Positions 46,301 through 60,920 of a DNA stretch of 64,000 bases are shown piece by piece. How positions within the stretch are numbered: position 1 is the first letter of the stretch; each line of letters begins with the position of its first letter. Below the pieces are notes generated by a model, which saw only the letters and a program-made list of their open reading frames with translations, was not told the origin of the DNA and ran no database searches. A program made the position numbers and the translations under genes. The stretch lies in assembly GCA_002749535.1 (NCBI GenBank), contig MZZL01000401.1, positions 501,165-565,164 on the forward strand. The letters are read 5' to 3'. The DNA comes from Apophysomyces variabilis (lineage: Eukaryota; Mucoromycota; Mucoromycetes; Mucorales; Mucoraceae).

Positions 46301-47138
46301 ATGTCAAGTTGCTGAGGAAAACGGACTTCAAAGCGTCAGTATGTTGACCGGAGATCAACTCTGGCACGGCAGCAAAGATACGGAAGGCAGATTCTCTGTG
46401 AGCTGCATTAGGAGATTGACTGCACTCGAACAAAGCCTTGAGCAGAGAATCCCACTTGCCTAATATCCATCCATAAGATTAGTATACCATAACCTCTTTT
46501 ACCGGATGCATCACTCTTCTCTTTCCTTTCTCCCTCTCTCTTTTTGTTCTTGAAATACCCTCCATTTTCTTTACCTCCTTCGCTCAAATCTGATTTGGCA
46601 ATCTCACTAATGGTATCAGAAACTTTGTGTCTGGTGCTTTGGTCCGTTTCGTTAGCCAGCGCGACCAACAACAAGTCCTTTACACATGTGCGGGATTCTT
46701 CTTGAACAATATCCCACAAACGGTCTTCAGGGTTTGCAGCAGAAGTAAACTGCTTGAAGGCCATACGACGCAAGAGGACACAACAATGGGAACGAAGCTT
46801 ATTACGATACGGTGAGTTTATGTACGGAAAACTAGTAGTATAATGCATATTGTACTTCTTTCTGTTCTTTTTACCTGCACTTCTGGACTTTGGGAGGATA
46901 GTTGAGCAAGAGCCACCAACAGAATGTCGGGACGTTGAGCCACCCATTGCTCGTTTAATTGTGTCTCGGCAGCTGATCTGTTTTTGTTTATTGAGGGGTT
47001 TGGGTCAATCCGACAGCTTAGAAGAGTTCATGATCGAGCGTTGTGTTCTAACCTCTCATTATTGTCGGGAGACAGAAGACTATTCAATACGGGAGCCAGT
47101 TGCTGGAGAACTTCAGCAGCGACAAAGTTTTGTGCCAT
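43394..47138 (-). CDS. PSE1: Importin beta-3 / karyopherin Kap121 (Pse1)
   Basis: Seven exons: 47138-47053, 46977-46875, 46797-46575, 46459-46284, 46230-46132, 46070-45750 and 45684-43394, about 1,100 residues of HEAT repeats. Typical blocks are VAAEVLQQLAPVLNSLLSPDN at the N-terminus, TIAEAAPGMARK, HPRVRYAACNAVGQISTDF and the VDPEEEDIESKYPVDDGWEF insert. Kap121 imports ribosomal proteins, Pho4, Ste12 and others through the nuclear pore. The first six exons sum to whole codons. The seventh does not: after the acceptor before 45684 the frame reads LDEDDNEE and then needs one extra A in an AAA run (about 45660-45663) to enter the long open frame MGESTMDRLARALGG. This is an apparent one-base deletion, probably a sequencing slip. 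Confidence 0.92.
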
Positions 47139-47307
47139 AGGGTTCTGTCGTTCCTGTGTGTCGAGGATAAAGGGAGGAAACAAAGGGAAAACAAAAACAA
47201 AAATCTGAAAAAAAACAATTTTTTTTTTGCTTTGTGACACCGCGCAGTCTCGAAGCTAAAAAATTTCGACTCATTTTTCGCTTATTTGCATAAACCCTCT
47301 TTTCTTT

Positions 47308-48760
47308 TTATATACAGAATACTTTGGCAGGTATTAAGAAGCCGTGTTCTTCATCTTTAGCATCGTTTGCAACAAAGGGTGGTGTTATAACCAGCAGAAC
47401 AGTACCTTCTGCTTTACCCTTGCTTGCTGCCTTCATCAATTCACCGTCAAATTGAGCTACACCTTCTTCAATAGGTTCGCAACGGATCTTGATCTCTTGT
47501 CCTTTCATGGCTAAATTCAGTTTGCCCGCCCTGGCAATTATTGTTTCAATCTTCTTTCTTTGATTTAAATCTCCCTGGATCTTGGGATAGACTTCACCGA
47601 GCTGCTTCTGAACATAGTCAATTAATTCCTCCTGCGCTTGGTTTATATGGTCTTGTTCCTCGTGCGGTTGTTTGACTATCAACGCACTGATCTGCTGCCT
47701 CAAACGGTCCGCCCATTCCTGATTGCGTTTTTCCATCCACGTGGTAAGTTCTTGATAGGCCTTGTTGACCGATACCCCCATATGGATTGGTTGTTCGAAC
47801 ACCTCCTGCATAATAAACTCCATGAAAAACTTCTCCATGAGCATCGTAATAAACCCAGGCTCCAGCGTCGTATCCTCTTCAGATTTAAATAGATGTTGTC
47901 GAATTAATCCCTGCTTATCAGGCCAGCGTTCAAATATAAAAGCAGTGCCCCGCTCTCGATCAGCCTTGGATCGCAATCCCATACAAAGATTGTTGATTAG
48001 ACTTGACAAGTGAGTGATTTCCGACTTGATCGTTGACAGATCGTCATCTGTTGCACGAACCGCACGCACATACGAATAGAAATTCGTCTCCATACGTTTG
48101 TACTCCTCCTTTTTAGACTCAAATTCTCTCCGCATGGACTCAAAGGCAGTTTTGAGCCGCTCATACCGATCACATTGTTCCGCCAAAGCCTGTTGAGCCA
48201 TGTTGCGCTCCTTTTCAACAACTTGCTGCTCTTCCTCGCGTTCTCTCCTTATTTCGCCCATAAAAGCATCCTTCTCCGCTTGTATACGCTCCAAAATTTC
48301 CTTGTGAATGTGTAAAGACTCATGCAAGGAATGGATAACAAGGTCCTTGTCCGAATCCGTGTCTCCGCTAACCTCCATCACCCGGAAGCCCAGCTTCTCT
48401 TCCTCATCTAGCTCCATCGTAGTGCCAGCATCGGCCGGTGTCATATTTTCCTCCGAGGAATCCGTTGTAGTAGTATATGAACTACCTGTGTCATGTTTCT
48501 TCATCAGCATCATGGAAAGCGTTGGTTTAAGTGTCAATGAGAAGCGAAAGGGGGGTTTATTCCGATCTGTCAAAAAAAAGGGGAAGAAGGACTACTCATA
48601 AGGGGCACAGCTGTTTGCGTTAACATACGCGTCGACAGTGAACCAGTAGCTTATACAGCATAAACTCATTCTCTTGCAGCTTACTTGATATTGCCCGTAC
48701 CCTCTGCAGCTCATCGATTCCTTGTTTGCATACGTTTTTTAACCGTTGATTGCGCCCCAT
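47308..48760 (-). CDS. Unknown coiled-coil protein with conserved-looking C-terminal domain
   Basis: Best model: exon 48760-48625 (start MGRNQRLKNVCKQGIDELQR) spliced to 48566-47308, 464 residues. The frame closes only with a GTTAAC donor; a better-looking GTATGT donor three nucleotides earlier breaks it. The frame is also open upstream to about 48979 without an ATG, so another 5' exon is possible. Residues about 85-160 are acidic; about 130-210 form a strong coiled coil (Glu/Lys/Arg rich). The C-terminal half is globular and helix-rich (FIFERWPDKQGLIRQHLF, LMEKFFMEFIMQEVFEQPIH, LTTWMEKRNQEWADRL), ending in a hydrophobic strand LLVITPPFV. I do not recognise the family. It is divergently placed close to PSE1 (170 bp). 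Confidence 0.65.
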
Positions 48761-49279
48761 TTTAGTATCACCTATCGAAGCTTCAACAGTTATAATGATT
48801 CCAAGCGCGCCAGGTGTAGCTGAAGTAATGCTTATTTCTGTAAAGCTCGCTGTTTTGGTGTATACAATGAGCTGCTTAATACGTGGTGCATAAGCACCAT
48901 TGGTGATTGTCTTGAAACAAGCATTGTTTGTTAATGGCTCGTTGTACTGTTCATGGTAGATTGTGTTGTTTCTCTCCACAAAATTTGGATACAGGCTTAT
49001 TTAAATTTATGCATCCCCCCATTACATGAAATTCCCACTCTCTTCTGTTCCGCCTTCGAGACTGGATAATGTCCATCTCTTTATTGTTGTCACCATAGAA
49101 CATGATAAAACATGTGTCAATAATTGTTGGATTTAAGCATCTGACTTAATCTTGGAAGAGTATAGCAACGTGTTGTACAGGTTCGTCCTGGTGTTTCGCG
49201 CATAATGAGTTCGATCGAGCTGGTGGCTAAATTTTGACAAGGGTGCGGCTCAGGCCTAACAAATATCGCACGCCCCGAA

Positions 49280-49667
49280 TTACATGTTTTTCTCCACGCC
49301 CTCTTCGATGATTTTACGGACAATATCATCGACATTAGAGGTGCCAAACGTACTCCTATATGGTTTCGTCAATGTCCATTCTGTGATGAAGTCAAACACT
49401 TACTCCAAACTGCCTTTGGAGGGCCGTACAGTTTGGCCAGTATTTCCACCAGAAGCGGTAGTAAGGACATCGAATGCTAAAACATATGGTTTAATTTCAT
49501 ACGGATATACAAGAAAAATCACTCATACACTGAACCACATCTATCAGAGGGATTGTTTTGTCCTTTCGCCACTTGCAGACCATACCCGGATTGGCAACAA
49601 CGAAGTATTCGTCGTTATTCGTCTTGTAAATGACTTTGACGGCTTTTTCGCCAGTTGAACCAGACAT
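49280..49667 (-). CDS. RTC3: SBDS-like small protein (Rtc3/YHR087W type)
   Basis: Three exons (49667-49529, 49476-49404, 49355-49280) encode 95 residues. The sequence is a free-standing SBDS N-terminal-like domain: KAVKVIYKTNNDEYFVVANP, PLIDVVQSFDVLTT, GGNTGQTVRPSKGSLESTFG and NVDDIVRKIIEEGVEKN. In yeast Rtc3 is a cytosolic, stress-induced protein of this fold implicated in RNA metabolism and telomere-capping genetics. The fold is related to the ribosome-maturation factor Sdo1 but lacks its other two domains. The ATG at 49667 is the only candidate, and all splice phases agree. Length is normal for the family. Confidence 0.85.
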
Positions 49668-51395
49668 TATTTCAATAATACCTTAGCAATACAGTAGAAA
49701 TTGGAGACAACAAAATGAATCGTATGGACCCTTTATATATCCGTGAAAATGATCTCATCTTTACGTCATAGCATGAGTTGAAATATTTTAGCTTGAATAC
49801 AGGTTCGCGAGCGCTAAGCTCGAGCACACGTCTCGGGGAATAAAAAACTTTACATGCGATAATAGCAACCATGACTATTTCCTATATGAACATGCGGGTT
49901 AATCGAACGGGAGCTAGCTGCTGTAAAAAACTTCCGGCCAAAGTGCCAAAAAAGATAAGCAAATATTTCTTTCCAGAAACTCACCGAAATGCTTTTGATA
50001 ATGCATAATCCTATCCATGGTGTCAAAAGAAGCTATTGTAGATTTATGTATAGTAGGCTATAACCGTATGAGAAAAAGTTGCTGTTCATCCTGGCTTGTT
50101 GAGGAGCTGTTTCCCAGAAAAAAGAGGAAAGCTAAAATTCCAACCAATCAAAGTCTCCGCATTGACGCAGTAGCTGGTCGAGTAACCCGACTCTGCTACG
50201 TTTGTCATTCGTCTACTGGCTTCTGACTCGAATCAAAAAAAATCTATCATTAACACACGTAAATTTATCGTAAATTAGCTATCTTAGAATGGGCCCCTAA
50301 GACGTAAACATACTAAATAGATGGCTATCAAACTGTTATTTACTACATCCCAAAAATTTCAAAATGACGGCTTCCTCTACGAAACGGATCCGTGATATGC
50401 TACGTTAACTAATCATTGCAGACTTATTAACCTGGAAACAACTTTTTACTGGCAATATTAATGAGTCCACTTTGCCAACAATCTCCGAATTTCAGTGACA
50501 GGACACTTCGCTTAATCTTCGACCCGTTCAACCGAGTTTCATTGACGCGGCAATAACCAAAAGCGCATTGGAGCAAGTTAACCGTCGCCAAATGGTAGGC
50601 TGAACAGATTCATTAAAAATTTGGTAGCTTCATAAACTACCTCAAAGGGTGTTTTGTCCTTGAGGAGCAAAATTTGTCCAGATCTGCACAGTTACCGTTA
50701 CCAAGTGCGATGATGCTTGCACAATCCAGCTATCTATGCCGATCCGCCACGCAACCATCCTTGGTTTCGGTTTGTCATTTACTGAGGCAGGGTTTCGGTC
50801 CCTGAATTACTCGGCTTCTGGCTGTGGAATAAGCCCTAGATCTCCTATTTCCTCTTCTTTTCGGCTTGTTTACTTTCAACTACACAGTAGGATGCAATTG
50901 CCTAAGGACAGGACAATATCCATAATTATTGAGTTTCAAATACTCGTACAACACATTTGCTTATCCTTTTTATGTTGTAGCGAAACTAAAGACGTAATCC
51001 TTTGAAGAGAGCATATTGATTACCCTTCCTCATGCATATAAAACATTGTTACGTCTATATAGATAGTCACGATGAAGAAGAGTATCTCCCACAGAATGAC
51101 GACTGTCATTTTTCCTTGTCTGTACATATAGCGAGAAAACTAGGTATGTATTGATTTTAAACGCAAACATAAGTAGGCATTCAACAGCAGGCGAAGGTTG
51201 ATTTAAAACATGTATTAAAAAAACTACAGCAATAAGAGCAGGACAAAGATATCGCCTGCCAAAACCCGACCGAAAGAGCAGTCATAAGTTGGTGCCTTCG
51301 TGCGAGTGACGTTCGTTTTCTCACTTGCCGAAAAAAAAGGTTCCAGCAAAAAATAACAGTTTGCTTTAACATTCAAAAATGGTACAGATGGCATA
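49668..51395. other. Intergenic between RTC3 and RVB2
   Basis: About 1.7 kb. Small frames (49672-49872 minus, 50017-50226 plus, 50736-51005 plus, 51181-51372 minus) show no recognisable domain. The promoters of RTC3 and RVB2 lie at its two ends. Confidence 0.3.
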
Positions 51396-53364
<1,969 letters not shown>

Positions 53365-53569
53365 ATTCACCAGCATAATAAACCATTTGTACGGATATGA
53401 TTTAGCATTAATAGACAGGATGGCAGTAAGAGGTTGTTATGGGATACGAAGTCCAAACTGCCTGCTTTGATTATTTGAGACTATTTAGAACATAATCAAA
53501 ACTTTGTTTAAACAGTCTTTCTAACAAGCAGATGGTTTATATTTCTGTATCTTTCTATGTTGTTAAGGG

Positions 53570-54608
53570 TCATACGACTACGGAACCAAATACCAGAGCG
53601 ATGATGAAGCCAATCAAACCGATGGGTGTTCTGAAAATAGAATCTGCACTATTTTTTTGGGCATTTTGGGTAGCTTCATAGACTGCAGAGGCAGCTGCAG
53701 CATTTGCAGAAGCAGAAAGCGAAGCGGAAGACATATGGGAGGTGACTTGCGCCATTAACGAGGAAGAGGACACAGTAGGAACAGCAGCAGCAGCAAACTC
53801 GGAAGCATGTTTGGCTTCTGATTTAGTGTTGCTGGAAGATCGCACCAACTTTCCTACACCCCATGGTATTCTTTCACCTTTTTTCCCAACCTGAAATTAA
53901 CCTACGGTTGAATGCTTATGATTCTATACAGTACCATTTGGTTGAATCTTTTTTTCTGGTTCTTCTTGCTGACCATCTTCTCCCACAATGGCGAAACGCG
54001 TAGTCCAAGCGTTTTCCCCCTTGTCTAATAGGAACAGTAAGTAAAAATAACAAGCTCAAATGCTTGGAGATCTCGAACCGCTTGTAAACATCAAAAAGTA
54101 AATGGGTGCGTGCGGAGTCACGTCAGGGACTTTCCAAGTATAAGTCATCGGACCAGATCCTTTCAAATTCTGATAGAACATGTTAGTTATTTTGAGATAT
54201 CAACATCAAATATCTCTGCGGTTGCAACCTACGTTGGCGACATTGGCAAGTAGCTTTTGGTCTTCGTCGTCTCCTGTCATAAGGTCTTTCTCAAAGATTA
54301 ATATCAACAATTTGGCGATTGGCCTATTTACCGATCTTGAACTTCTTCCAGCCTTCTGCAAGCGAAGGTTTCATTTGATCTTCCTCTACGTGGCGTGTTA
54401 CAAGGTTTGGCTCAATCTGACATAGCTAAAGAGGGAATTTACCCCATGTAATCTCGTATTCTTCACCGGCAGTCCAAACTGTGCCAGGCTCCGGAATAGA
54501 TGGTGAAAGAGTCGCGCTCACATAGTACATAAAAGGACTACAGGCAGCTAACAGTAATAATGGACTAGATAGCATCATGTTTCTCAAATGAAAGATAAAG
54601 AAATTCAA
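53570..54608 (-). CDS. Kre9/Knh1-like cell-surface protein with C-terminal hydrophobic tail
   Basis: Six exons (54608-54443, 54385-54332, 54285-54233, 54169-54079, 54024-53930, 53890-53570) encode 259 residues. A signal peptide (MMLSSPLLLLAACSPF) leads into the Kre9/Knh1 N-terminal domain: SIPEPGTVWTAGEEYEITW, WKKFKIDLMTGDDED, GSGPMTYTWKVPD and APIYFLMFTS. A Ser/Ala-rich stalk and a hydrophobic C-terminus (IGLIGFIIALVFGSVVV) suggest GPI anchoring. Relatives are beta-1,6-glucan-linked or membrane-anchored wall proteins. An ATG at 54575 (MMLSSP) is an equally plausible start. The last intron works in frame with a GTATAG donor at 53929, not with the earlier GTACTG. Precise role unknown. Confidence 0.82.
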
Positions 54609-57356
54609 AGAACTTCAGTATTTTCTGCATCAGGGAGGAAAATCATTTTATCATTTAAGGTATTTGCAACATTCCGCGCAAAATTTTACGAGTAAAAAAA
54701 AATCGGACAAAATTTGGGTCTTTCGTATCATGGCTAAGACGCACTATTTCGTAAAGAGGTAACAATACGCTTGGAAGGCTGTTATTTGAGGTATCTGCAC
54801 TTTCTGAAGAGCTGATGAAACACAGATGTCGTGCTATCTCATTATAAGAATCAGAAAGCGAATACGGATAGAAGATAGTGAAATTGAAAACATGACTGTC
54901 AAGATATTGTCTATGCGATGTTTATTAGATTGGAAAAGAAGTTGCTGTTTCCCTTCAATTAGTTCGAATGACTGACAGATGAGCGCAATACATCGATAAG
55001 ACAAGAAAATGACCTGCGCATGCCTGAATGGTTCATAAAAAAGTAAATACTCAGATCGGATAAAAGACAGCATGAACTCTTGTATGAATAAACGGTGTAT
55101 GACAGGAAGATACCATTTTCGCGTCGAAGAAGCACACTTTAGACTCGTCAACAATAATGTGGCTCTTCTAAACTCAGAAATGTCCGGAAAACATAGTTTG
55201 GAGAAGTAACATATCGTCCTTGAAGCTGTTCTCATTATTTTTTGCACTTCGGTTTACTCTATAAAAATTCTATCAAATAGTTCCTTGCAAACAGCATCTC
55301 TGGGAATTGCTATGAGTCCCTTCGCTCTTGGTATCACAGCGGTACTTGCAAACTTTTTTGTTATTTTTGTTTCCACTCACTGCTAGCTCATGACATCATA
55401 CAAGTGTTGTGCTGCTCATTTCCTTTGTTTCCATTCTTAGATGGATTCTCTTGCCTCATAAATGTAGTCAGCATGGCTAATGCAACGCATTATGGGGTTT
55501 TGGTATACTAAGGTAAAGTATATCCTTATGTAGTGGAAACACATGTGCAGATGCATATCTAAAGTTTACGTATGACAGAAACAAAAGAATTGCTCATAGA
55601 AACAAGGGGTGATATCTCGTAAGCTAGAAATGTAAAGAAAAAATATGCTATCGATGGGCTGTTAATGAGCCGGATTGCACAAACATTTTCAGTACGTATT
55701 AGTAGTGGTTTCACTTCGTTATAGATATATAGTGATCCATTTCTGCATGCACAGGAATATAAGTGGCAACTAAGCGTCATAATCCGCATCAACTCTACTA
55801 AAATTTGTCCTCTAGCGGTATGTAGAACGATTGAAGCAAAAAAGTTTTTGTATTCATTGGACATCGATGAACCCAACAGACGGTGTAAATAACAGCACTA
55901 AAGTTTACTCCTTACGCAATCTATATACTCAAGGAAGCAGTCAGCCTACCTGACTATTTCCAGCACAAAAAATAGCTATCTTGCTGCTAAAAAAATGAAT
56001 GAAGTGCCGGATAAATTAAAAAGCCCTTAAGGAAGGAACTGTAGTGTGTAGGAGACTAGTAGTGCAAGAGTGGATGAGGCAGTCGTATCGACGCATATCT
56101 ATCAAGCAAGAATAGAAAGGGACTAGTGAGGAAAAAACCGGAAACAAACACGGGGCATCATGCAGTAAGTCCCACTCGTATCAGCATGTGGAAGAAGAGT
56201 TGAATATTGTTGTGGAACTTAAACATGATGTCAGAAGTGAGCACACGATGTCGTGCTAGTCCCCGATGCATCAATTACCTCGCCCACCGTGATAAAACAA
56301 AACTTAGACTTGATGTCTAATATGTTACTACGATGATAAATACGGAGCCAGTTACCCTGCGATTTAGAGTGGCATTACAATAAATTTTTCCATGTTCTAT
56401 TGCAAATCATGATCTTAAGTCAATTCTATATAATCTACACCAATTTAGTGGTATCCTCCGTGCCTCCATAGAAAGAAAGAAAGATGAATGATTAGCAATC
56501 CGAATTATCTTGCCGAAAAAACAAAGGATCTTATTAAACTGTGGCCTGACGTGATTTTTTCTTATCTCTTTCTTTTAGACCGACGTTGGTTGGCTTGCTA
56601 TGCAGCGTTGGTGTACAAGGAAACTGCGACTGCTTATTTAATGTTTCAGGTAAGTGAGGACCCTGCACGAGATACAACAGATTTAATATATATGAGGTGA
56701 TGGAGTCGAATATTTTTTTTTAATCCCGCGTTTGCAAGCTAATGGGCAATTAAAAGAGCAGGACCCACGATCCAAACCTCGTATAAAATTGTGCGGGTCC
56801 TCATCGTGAGATTGCCATATGGAGTCAAGTAGGCCATGAAATAACGGACAGCGGGATGGCAATTTTGATAGGTAGGACTTTGAAAGTGTCAGGGTTATCG
56901 TAGGAGAAGGAACATATACATTGGACTAGAGCAAGTATTAAAAGTCAAACCTCGGCAAATAAAGAAGCAGCTGGACAAACTAAACCATGATCCTATCTGA
57001 CTATATCCTATTTCCTATTGACCTATGAAATTGAACAAGATGTGTTCCGTTCGCTTTGATCAATTCAGCGATAAACCATAGTCATAATTTATTACCCGAC
57101 ACAAGTTCCGAAGGAAACCGGGAATTGGCCGTGCGATTGATACCCGATCTCGCTATTCATTGGCTGAACATGTCCCGCAACGACGTCATGGACACAAAGA
57201 CCAAATCGAGGGTCACCTTCTTCGCCATCGTTCTTGAGATAAGGTGGCCATTTAATTTTTTTTTTCTGCAACATCTATATAAACCCGCACATGTACGGCT
57301 GCGAATTCATTAACGAAAAAACGCAAATCCACTACTTCAAAGACTTCTAATATATC
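54609..57356. other. Intergenic, about 2.7 kb
   Basis: AT-rich; frames such as 54834-55247 minus, 55559-55876 minus and 56488-56700 plus have no recognisable domain. Nothing else could be supported. Confidence 0.3.
57276..57283 (+). promoter_or_regulatory. TATA box (TATATAAA) ahead of a small ORF
   Basis: TATATAAA at 57276-57283 lies 74 bp upstream of the ATG at 57357, a good distance for a core promoter. It supports transcription of the following small frame. Confidence 0.45.
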
Positions 57357-57569
57357 ATGATTTCCTCCCGTGCCATTTCCATTGTCCTGGTTCCCACCGC
57401 TACTGTTACCGGCTATGCTACCTATGTTCGATCAACAAGTCAACCACCCCAAGCTCACTCCAACATTATGACTCTCAAAGGCTCCGATCGCTCTGGTCAT
57501 GAACAATGGCGCAAAATCAATAACGGGCTTGGACTCGTCGACGTCGGCCGAAGCTGTGGAGGTCTCTAA
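57357..57569 (+). CDS. Hypothetical small protein, 70 residues
   Basis: ATG-initiated frame, MISSRAISIVLVPTATVTGY at the N-terminus with a hydrophobic first 20 residues (possible membrane or signal segment), then a polar region ending WRKINNGLGLVDVGRSCGGL. The Gly-rich amphipathic end and a TATA box 74 bp upstream argue for a real gene, but no family was recognised and there is no comparative evidence. A mitochondrial or membrane location is only a guess. Confidence 0.4.
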   Translation: MISSRAISIVLVPTATVTGYATYVRSTSQPPQAHSNIMTLKGSDRSGHEQWRKINNGLGLVDVGRSCGGL

Positions 57570-57858
57570 ATGCTCTATTGCCCTTTCGAGAAGGACGCAT
57601 TACCATCTATTGAAAAATTCCCTTTTTACCCGAATTGTACATTTCCTCATTTTACTTGCTCTTTTCATGTCATTAAAAATAAAAGAAAATAAGCATACCC
57701 TTTTTTTATTTTTATTTTTTAGCTTTTCAACTACAAAATCGTCCATGTTCTCTTTAAGATTCATTTATAAACTGCCGCACGGCATAAAGTAGGTGTGATG
57801 GTCTACTTATAGGAGGCAATATCATGGATCCCCTTATCAGCAGCTTCTTCTTTCCAAT

Positions 57859-59642
57859 ATGATCTTGCACCCATTCCTTCTAAGTATAGTGCTTTCTTTG
57901 ATTCTACAAACAAGCAATGCCTATAGAACATCAGAAAACGTCCTCATATCAGTCACTGTAGGCGGTTCATCGGTAATGATAAGAAAAAAAGGGTATCTTG
58001 ACGACTAAAAAACATCCATAGCACGCAAAATGGGTACTCGAGATAGGGGAGTTGCTTGCTTCACGGGGACATAATGTAACCTTTATTACACGCGATGACC
58101 ATCTCAAACTGGCTAGTGCTTACGGAAATATCCGTACTATATCGTTTGGTCCTTCCGTTTACGTCGACCTCGAAAAAACGGTGGGCACTGTTCGACGACT
58201 GGGCCACTTTGCCATGGTTTCCTTTTTCCGAAATATATTAAATAACGCATACGCCGCAGATGTACCCTTGTATATAAAATATTTCGCAGAAAATCGACCT
58301 TCGGTTGCGATATGTGACGCTTTTGCATATGGTTGCTTAGATGTAGCCTACGAAAACAAGGTGCCTTTGGTGATCACCTGCTCGGGCATATTAAATCCAG
58401 GTATCACTGAGTTACTTTCTGACAGGCAGCTGATCTCACCTCATTGAAACGCTTCTCAATCCTAGAAATAAGGCTGCCTTATATCAATCTGCTCGGCAGC
58501 GCAGCCAAAACTACATCGATTGATATGAGTCTTTGGGAAAGGTTTCAACAGAAATACGTCGACTTCCTACGCCTTGTTTGGCATGTATATCCGCAAATTA
58601 CACAATTAGATCGCATTCGGCAACAATACGGGATCCATCCCACAGGTTTTGATGTTTATGCCAAGTGGACCAATGCCTTACGCCTAGTCAATGGCTTCTT
58701 TGGCTTTGCGCCCGCTCAGCCTCTGGGTCCTTTGACGCACATGGTAGGTCCGATCATCAACCCTGACAGACAAGCCAAGCTTGGCGAATTGGAGGCTGCT
58801 TTTTTAGCAACCCATCAACGGGTGGCCTACGTGGCCTTTGGTCAGAATCTGCAACCTGAACCACATGGTTTTCGTGTGTTAATCGGCAGCCTGTTAGATC
58901 AGCTTGAAAAGGGGAATTTGGATGGAGTGATATGGGCTAGGTTCAACCACACCGTACCAACCACGGTGCTCAGTTCGGCAGAGCGACGAATGAGCGTAGC
59001 CAATCGATGCCATGATGTTAGTAGATTGATTGAAGCACCCTATCATCCATGGTTCCTTACGCTGGACTGGGCCCCACAGTTTGCTATTCTCCAGCATCCC
59101 TCGATTCGTGTGTTCGTAAGTCATGGAGGAGCAGAAAGTGCCCATGAAGCACTGTACAATGGTGTGCCACTACTGATTCATCCATTTGTGGGTGACCAAG
59201 CTTTGAATGGAAACGCACTACAAACCATAGGTGTCGCCATGTCTCATGACAGAAACAAATGTACGCTTGAAGAGGTGAACTACCAGCTTGAATATCTGTT
59301 GAAGGACGAAAATGGTTACGTGGCAAGCAATTTGACTCGTATGCAGATCTTGACGAAGATCGGAAGCCACCGAAAGCATTATGCTGCTGACCTGATTGGT
59401 AGGTCTTAGTGGCAACAAAAAGTTAAAAGCTAATATAAGATGATTTAGAGGAACATATGTTTGCATCTGTTGATGGCGTTCCTGTTCATCGAATTGATGT
59501 CTCAAGGAGTATGTCATGGATGAAATCACAAGATTTGGATTTACATTTCATCATCGTTGCTTTGTCACTTTATATTCTTTGGTTGATACGCATAGTTTTC
59601 TCTAAGAAGTACGCGAAACAGGGTGGAAAGGATGTTATCTAG
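57859..59642 (+). CDS. UDP-glucuronosyl/glucosyltransferase-type membrane glycosyltransferase
   Basis: Best model: 57859-57972, 58022-58400, 58430-59398, 59449-59642 (551 residues). A signal peptide (MILHPFLLSIVLSLILQ) precedes the acceptor half (VLEIGELLASRGHNVTFIT). The donor half carries the UGT signature WAPQFAILQHPSIRVFVSHGG, then ESAHEALYNGVPLLIHPFVGDQ. A C-terminal membrane span (FIIVALSLYILWLIRIVF) and basic tail give the ER type I topology of animal UGTs. These enzymes transfer a sugar from UDP to small lipophilic acceptors; acceptor and sugar are unknown. The second intron would be only 29 nt (58401-58429); without it a frameshift separates the two halves, so a one-base sequence error or real lesion is the alternative. 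Confidence 0.82.
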
Positions 59643-60920
59643 CTAACAGATTCAATTGATTGTTTGTCTTTGAATATATACTCTGTTATTGATGTGGAGA
59701 AATAAGTGCTAAAAGGCGACTATTCCATTTGTTTTCCTCTCTCATTCATTTAAAGTAAACTTTCATTATCTGCTCTATTGTCCATTAACAGTAGAAAATA
59801 GTCGCTGCTTATTTTGTGACACAGAGTTCAAGCCCGGTTGGCCAAATGAATTGCAGTTTGTGCAACCTTCCATTGCTAGACTGCGGGATATCAACTCCGT
59901 GATCAGCAGACGTTCAATTGGCACGTCTTGAAACTAAACCTGTTTGCATGCCAACTTCAATGGGCAAACTTTATCTCTTGAGGACTTGAAACCATAAACA
60001 CGACATGACCATTACCGGGACAGAGCGAGAATAGAACATATACAGGTTTATTCTGGGACAAACCATTGACGCAGTTTGCGTGCAGTACCACTCAAAATGG
60101 ATCTAGTCACTGGTCAGCCGAGCCTTCAGTATTGTAGAACGCTATACACATTAAGCATCTTTCGTAACGATGAGGAGCGGAGAAATACATGATCCCAGTT
60201 TCAGATTGCTAGAACAGGACAATGGTGCCTAATCCGTATGATTTGAATTAGTCGGGTGCTGAACTTTGAAATAAGCCCTTCCTTCTTTCTCTCTTGGCGC
60301 TGCATTCTTCATGTTCGAATCAGTTATTGGTGCGCATCGGCGAAGCGGCTGTCATAGTTTCACCTGGGACTGATGCATAGATACCTCGATTCCGTTTTTC
60401 CATATACGGGCTTTGAAAGCTTGTCAAAAGATAGAGATTTCTTCGGGATCTAAAAATACCACCGGAATAAACCGACTTGATCTGAAGGGACGAAATCGCC
60501 TTAGAGACAGCATTCCAGGGTAAAACCTTATAAACTCATAGCATGATAAGGTTAGATAGATAGTGATATAATTTGTTTCTGGTTGTTCGTATCCTTTACA
60601 GAAGCGAACCCACAAGCATACCACGTTTCCGATGTTTTCAAGCAGGATGACTCATGTCATTTCCGCAGTGGGAATCTATGAATGGAGAATTGCATCAATG
60701 TTATTGCAGAAAAGAAGTCCCCTATTTCGGAAAATTACTCTTTTTAGATGATCAAAGGCTTAGTTGTCGGACAATTACTGGATGTAGAATAAATATCCGA
60801 CTTCGTTCTTTATTGTTTTCTTGCATGCATGATATAGGGCATTTTCCTTAGATATTTTGGCATAGATTGGCTCATAGTTTTCCTCCTTTCTCTTAAATAA
60901 AAAAAATATAATAGATGCAA
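59643..60920. other. Intergenic, about 1.3 kb
   Basis: No gene recognised. Contains an isolated ATGACTCAT at 60647-60655 and an AT-rich end near the MAP kinase stop codon. Confidence 0.3.

Noticed and set aside
60647..60655. A second exact Gcn4-type site, ATGACTCAT
   Set aside because: It lies about 270 bp beyond the stop codon of the MAP kinase and far from the start of any recognised gene, so a regulatory role cannot be supported.
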